DNA of 47,568 nt, taken from NCBI RefSeq assembly GCF_000383615.1, contig NZ_KB911610.1:60635-108202 (forward strand), given 5' to 3'. The translations under genes and the position numbers were made by a program. Positions within the stretch are counted from its first letter, which is position 1, and each line of letters begins with the position of its first letter. Below are positions 47,414-47,568 of the stretch, in pieces. The stretch is from Streptomyces canus 299MFChir4.1. Its GTDB lineage: Bacteria; Actinomycetota; Actinomycetes; Streptomycetales; Streptomycetaceae. The notes beneath the pieces are model-generated. The model had not been told where the DNA came from. It saw only the letters and a list, made by a program, of their open reading frames with translations, and did no database searches.

Positions 47414-47568
47414 TCAGTCGGTCACCGGGTGCGGCAGGACTGCCGGGGCCGGAGTCTCGACGAGGCGTATGGGGATGGCTGGCTGGAAGGGCTTGAGCGC
47501 GGGCAGCTCGGGCACCAGGTGCGCCGATTCCCGGCAGATCTCGGCGGCGTCGCCGAGGGAGAGATACG
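47414..47568 (-). CDS. 3' end of an AICE gene cut by the window edge
   Basis: The final 50 codons of a gene entering from the right: begins YLSLGDAAEICRESAHLV and ends LLPHP-like LPHPVTD, Pro-rich. No start is visible, and I do not recognise the family. From its place before spdB it should belong to the transfer region. Confidence 0.55.
   Translation of the reverse strand, partial: YLSLGDAAEICRESAHLVPELPALKPFQPAIPIRLVETPAPAVLPHPVTD

Larger units (their letters stand above)
42315..47568 (-). mobile_element. Left part of an AICE (pSAM2-type integrative conjugative element)
   Basis: Gene order, read on the reverse strand from the right edge: partial gene, SpdB-like, small transfer protein, small membrane protein, SpdD-like, HUH replication initiator, xis, int. 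This is the canonical AICE core. The FtsK-like translocase TraB/TraSA and the right end lie outside the window. The left boundary is between the gpmA terminator (42312) and the repeats near 42930. I found no tRNA gene or fragment here, so the core att sequence is undetermined and 42315 is only a limit. Confidence 0.8.

Overview
The window is chromosomal DNA of a Streptomyces or very close relative. It has very high GC with strong third-position GC bias, and it carries recognisable streptomycete genes: nickel regulator nur, anti-sigma factor rsiG, mycothiol glycosyltransferase mshA, phosphoglycerate mutase, and a pSAM2-type integrative element. Many genes look leaderless, with a TANNNT -10 box followed 6-8 nt later by the start codon.

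Layout. 1-5960 is a conserved core block: a partial membrane-anchored protein, a 32-aa membrane peptide, a nitrobindin-like protein, nur, ygfZ, dtd (reverse), rsiG and an Eis-like acetyltransferase. 5961-13756 is an accessory island. Three divergent modules each pair a leaderless GntR-type regulator (forward) with a ~60-aa hydrophobic protein (reverse) across palindromic operators. Module B is coupled to a HAD phosphatase. Module C is followed by a 742-aa protein with two APH-type kinase domains. The island ends in gene debris, with fragments of a second kinase and of a TetR gene. 13757-22730 is mixed housekeeping and accessory: TetR, a HelD-like ATPase, an F420-type oxidoreductase fused to hemerythrin (reverse), an RraA-like protein, a HAD protein, a methyltransferase, a double VOC protein (reverse), a DUF4241-like protein, and an ArsR-SRPBCC-DHFR-like operon (reverse).

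23077-30164 holds a possible relic, an MFS transporter (reverse), a 634-bp non-coding stretch with degenerate repeats, and a flavin monooxygenase-SDR-aldehyde dehydrogenase operon followed by an AraC regulator, a layout close to the mycobacterial mymA/virS locus. 30285-32118 is an XRE regulator, an HbhA-like lysine-rich protein and a DUF2516 membrane protein, matching mycobacterial Rv0474-Rv0476, under an 11-bp-arm palindrome. 32207-42257 is again core: REC-PP2C phosphatase, NlpC/P60 hydrolase, methyltransferase, mshA with a SigR-type promoter, YbjN, secreted protein, AraC regulator, DUF2000, MFS and gpmA with a strong terminator.

42315-47568 is the left part of an actinomycete integrative and conjugative element (AICE): repeat-rich att-side DNA, tyrosine integrase, excisionase, HUH-type replication initiator, Spd/transfer proteins, and a gene cut by the window edge. 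The conjugative translocase lies outside.

The best candidate for an undescribed system is the 6.2-13.2 kb island: three paralogous regulator/micro-membrane-protein pairs sharing one architecture but split between two operator types, wired to a phosphatase and a double kinase. A small phosphorylated effector that is made, removed and sensed is one possible reading. It is inference only.
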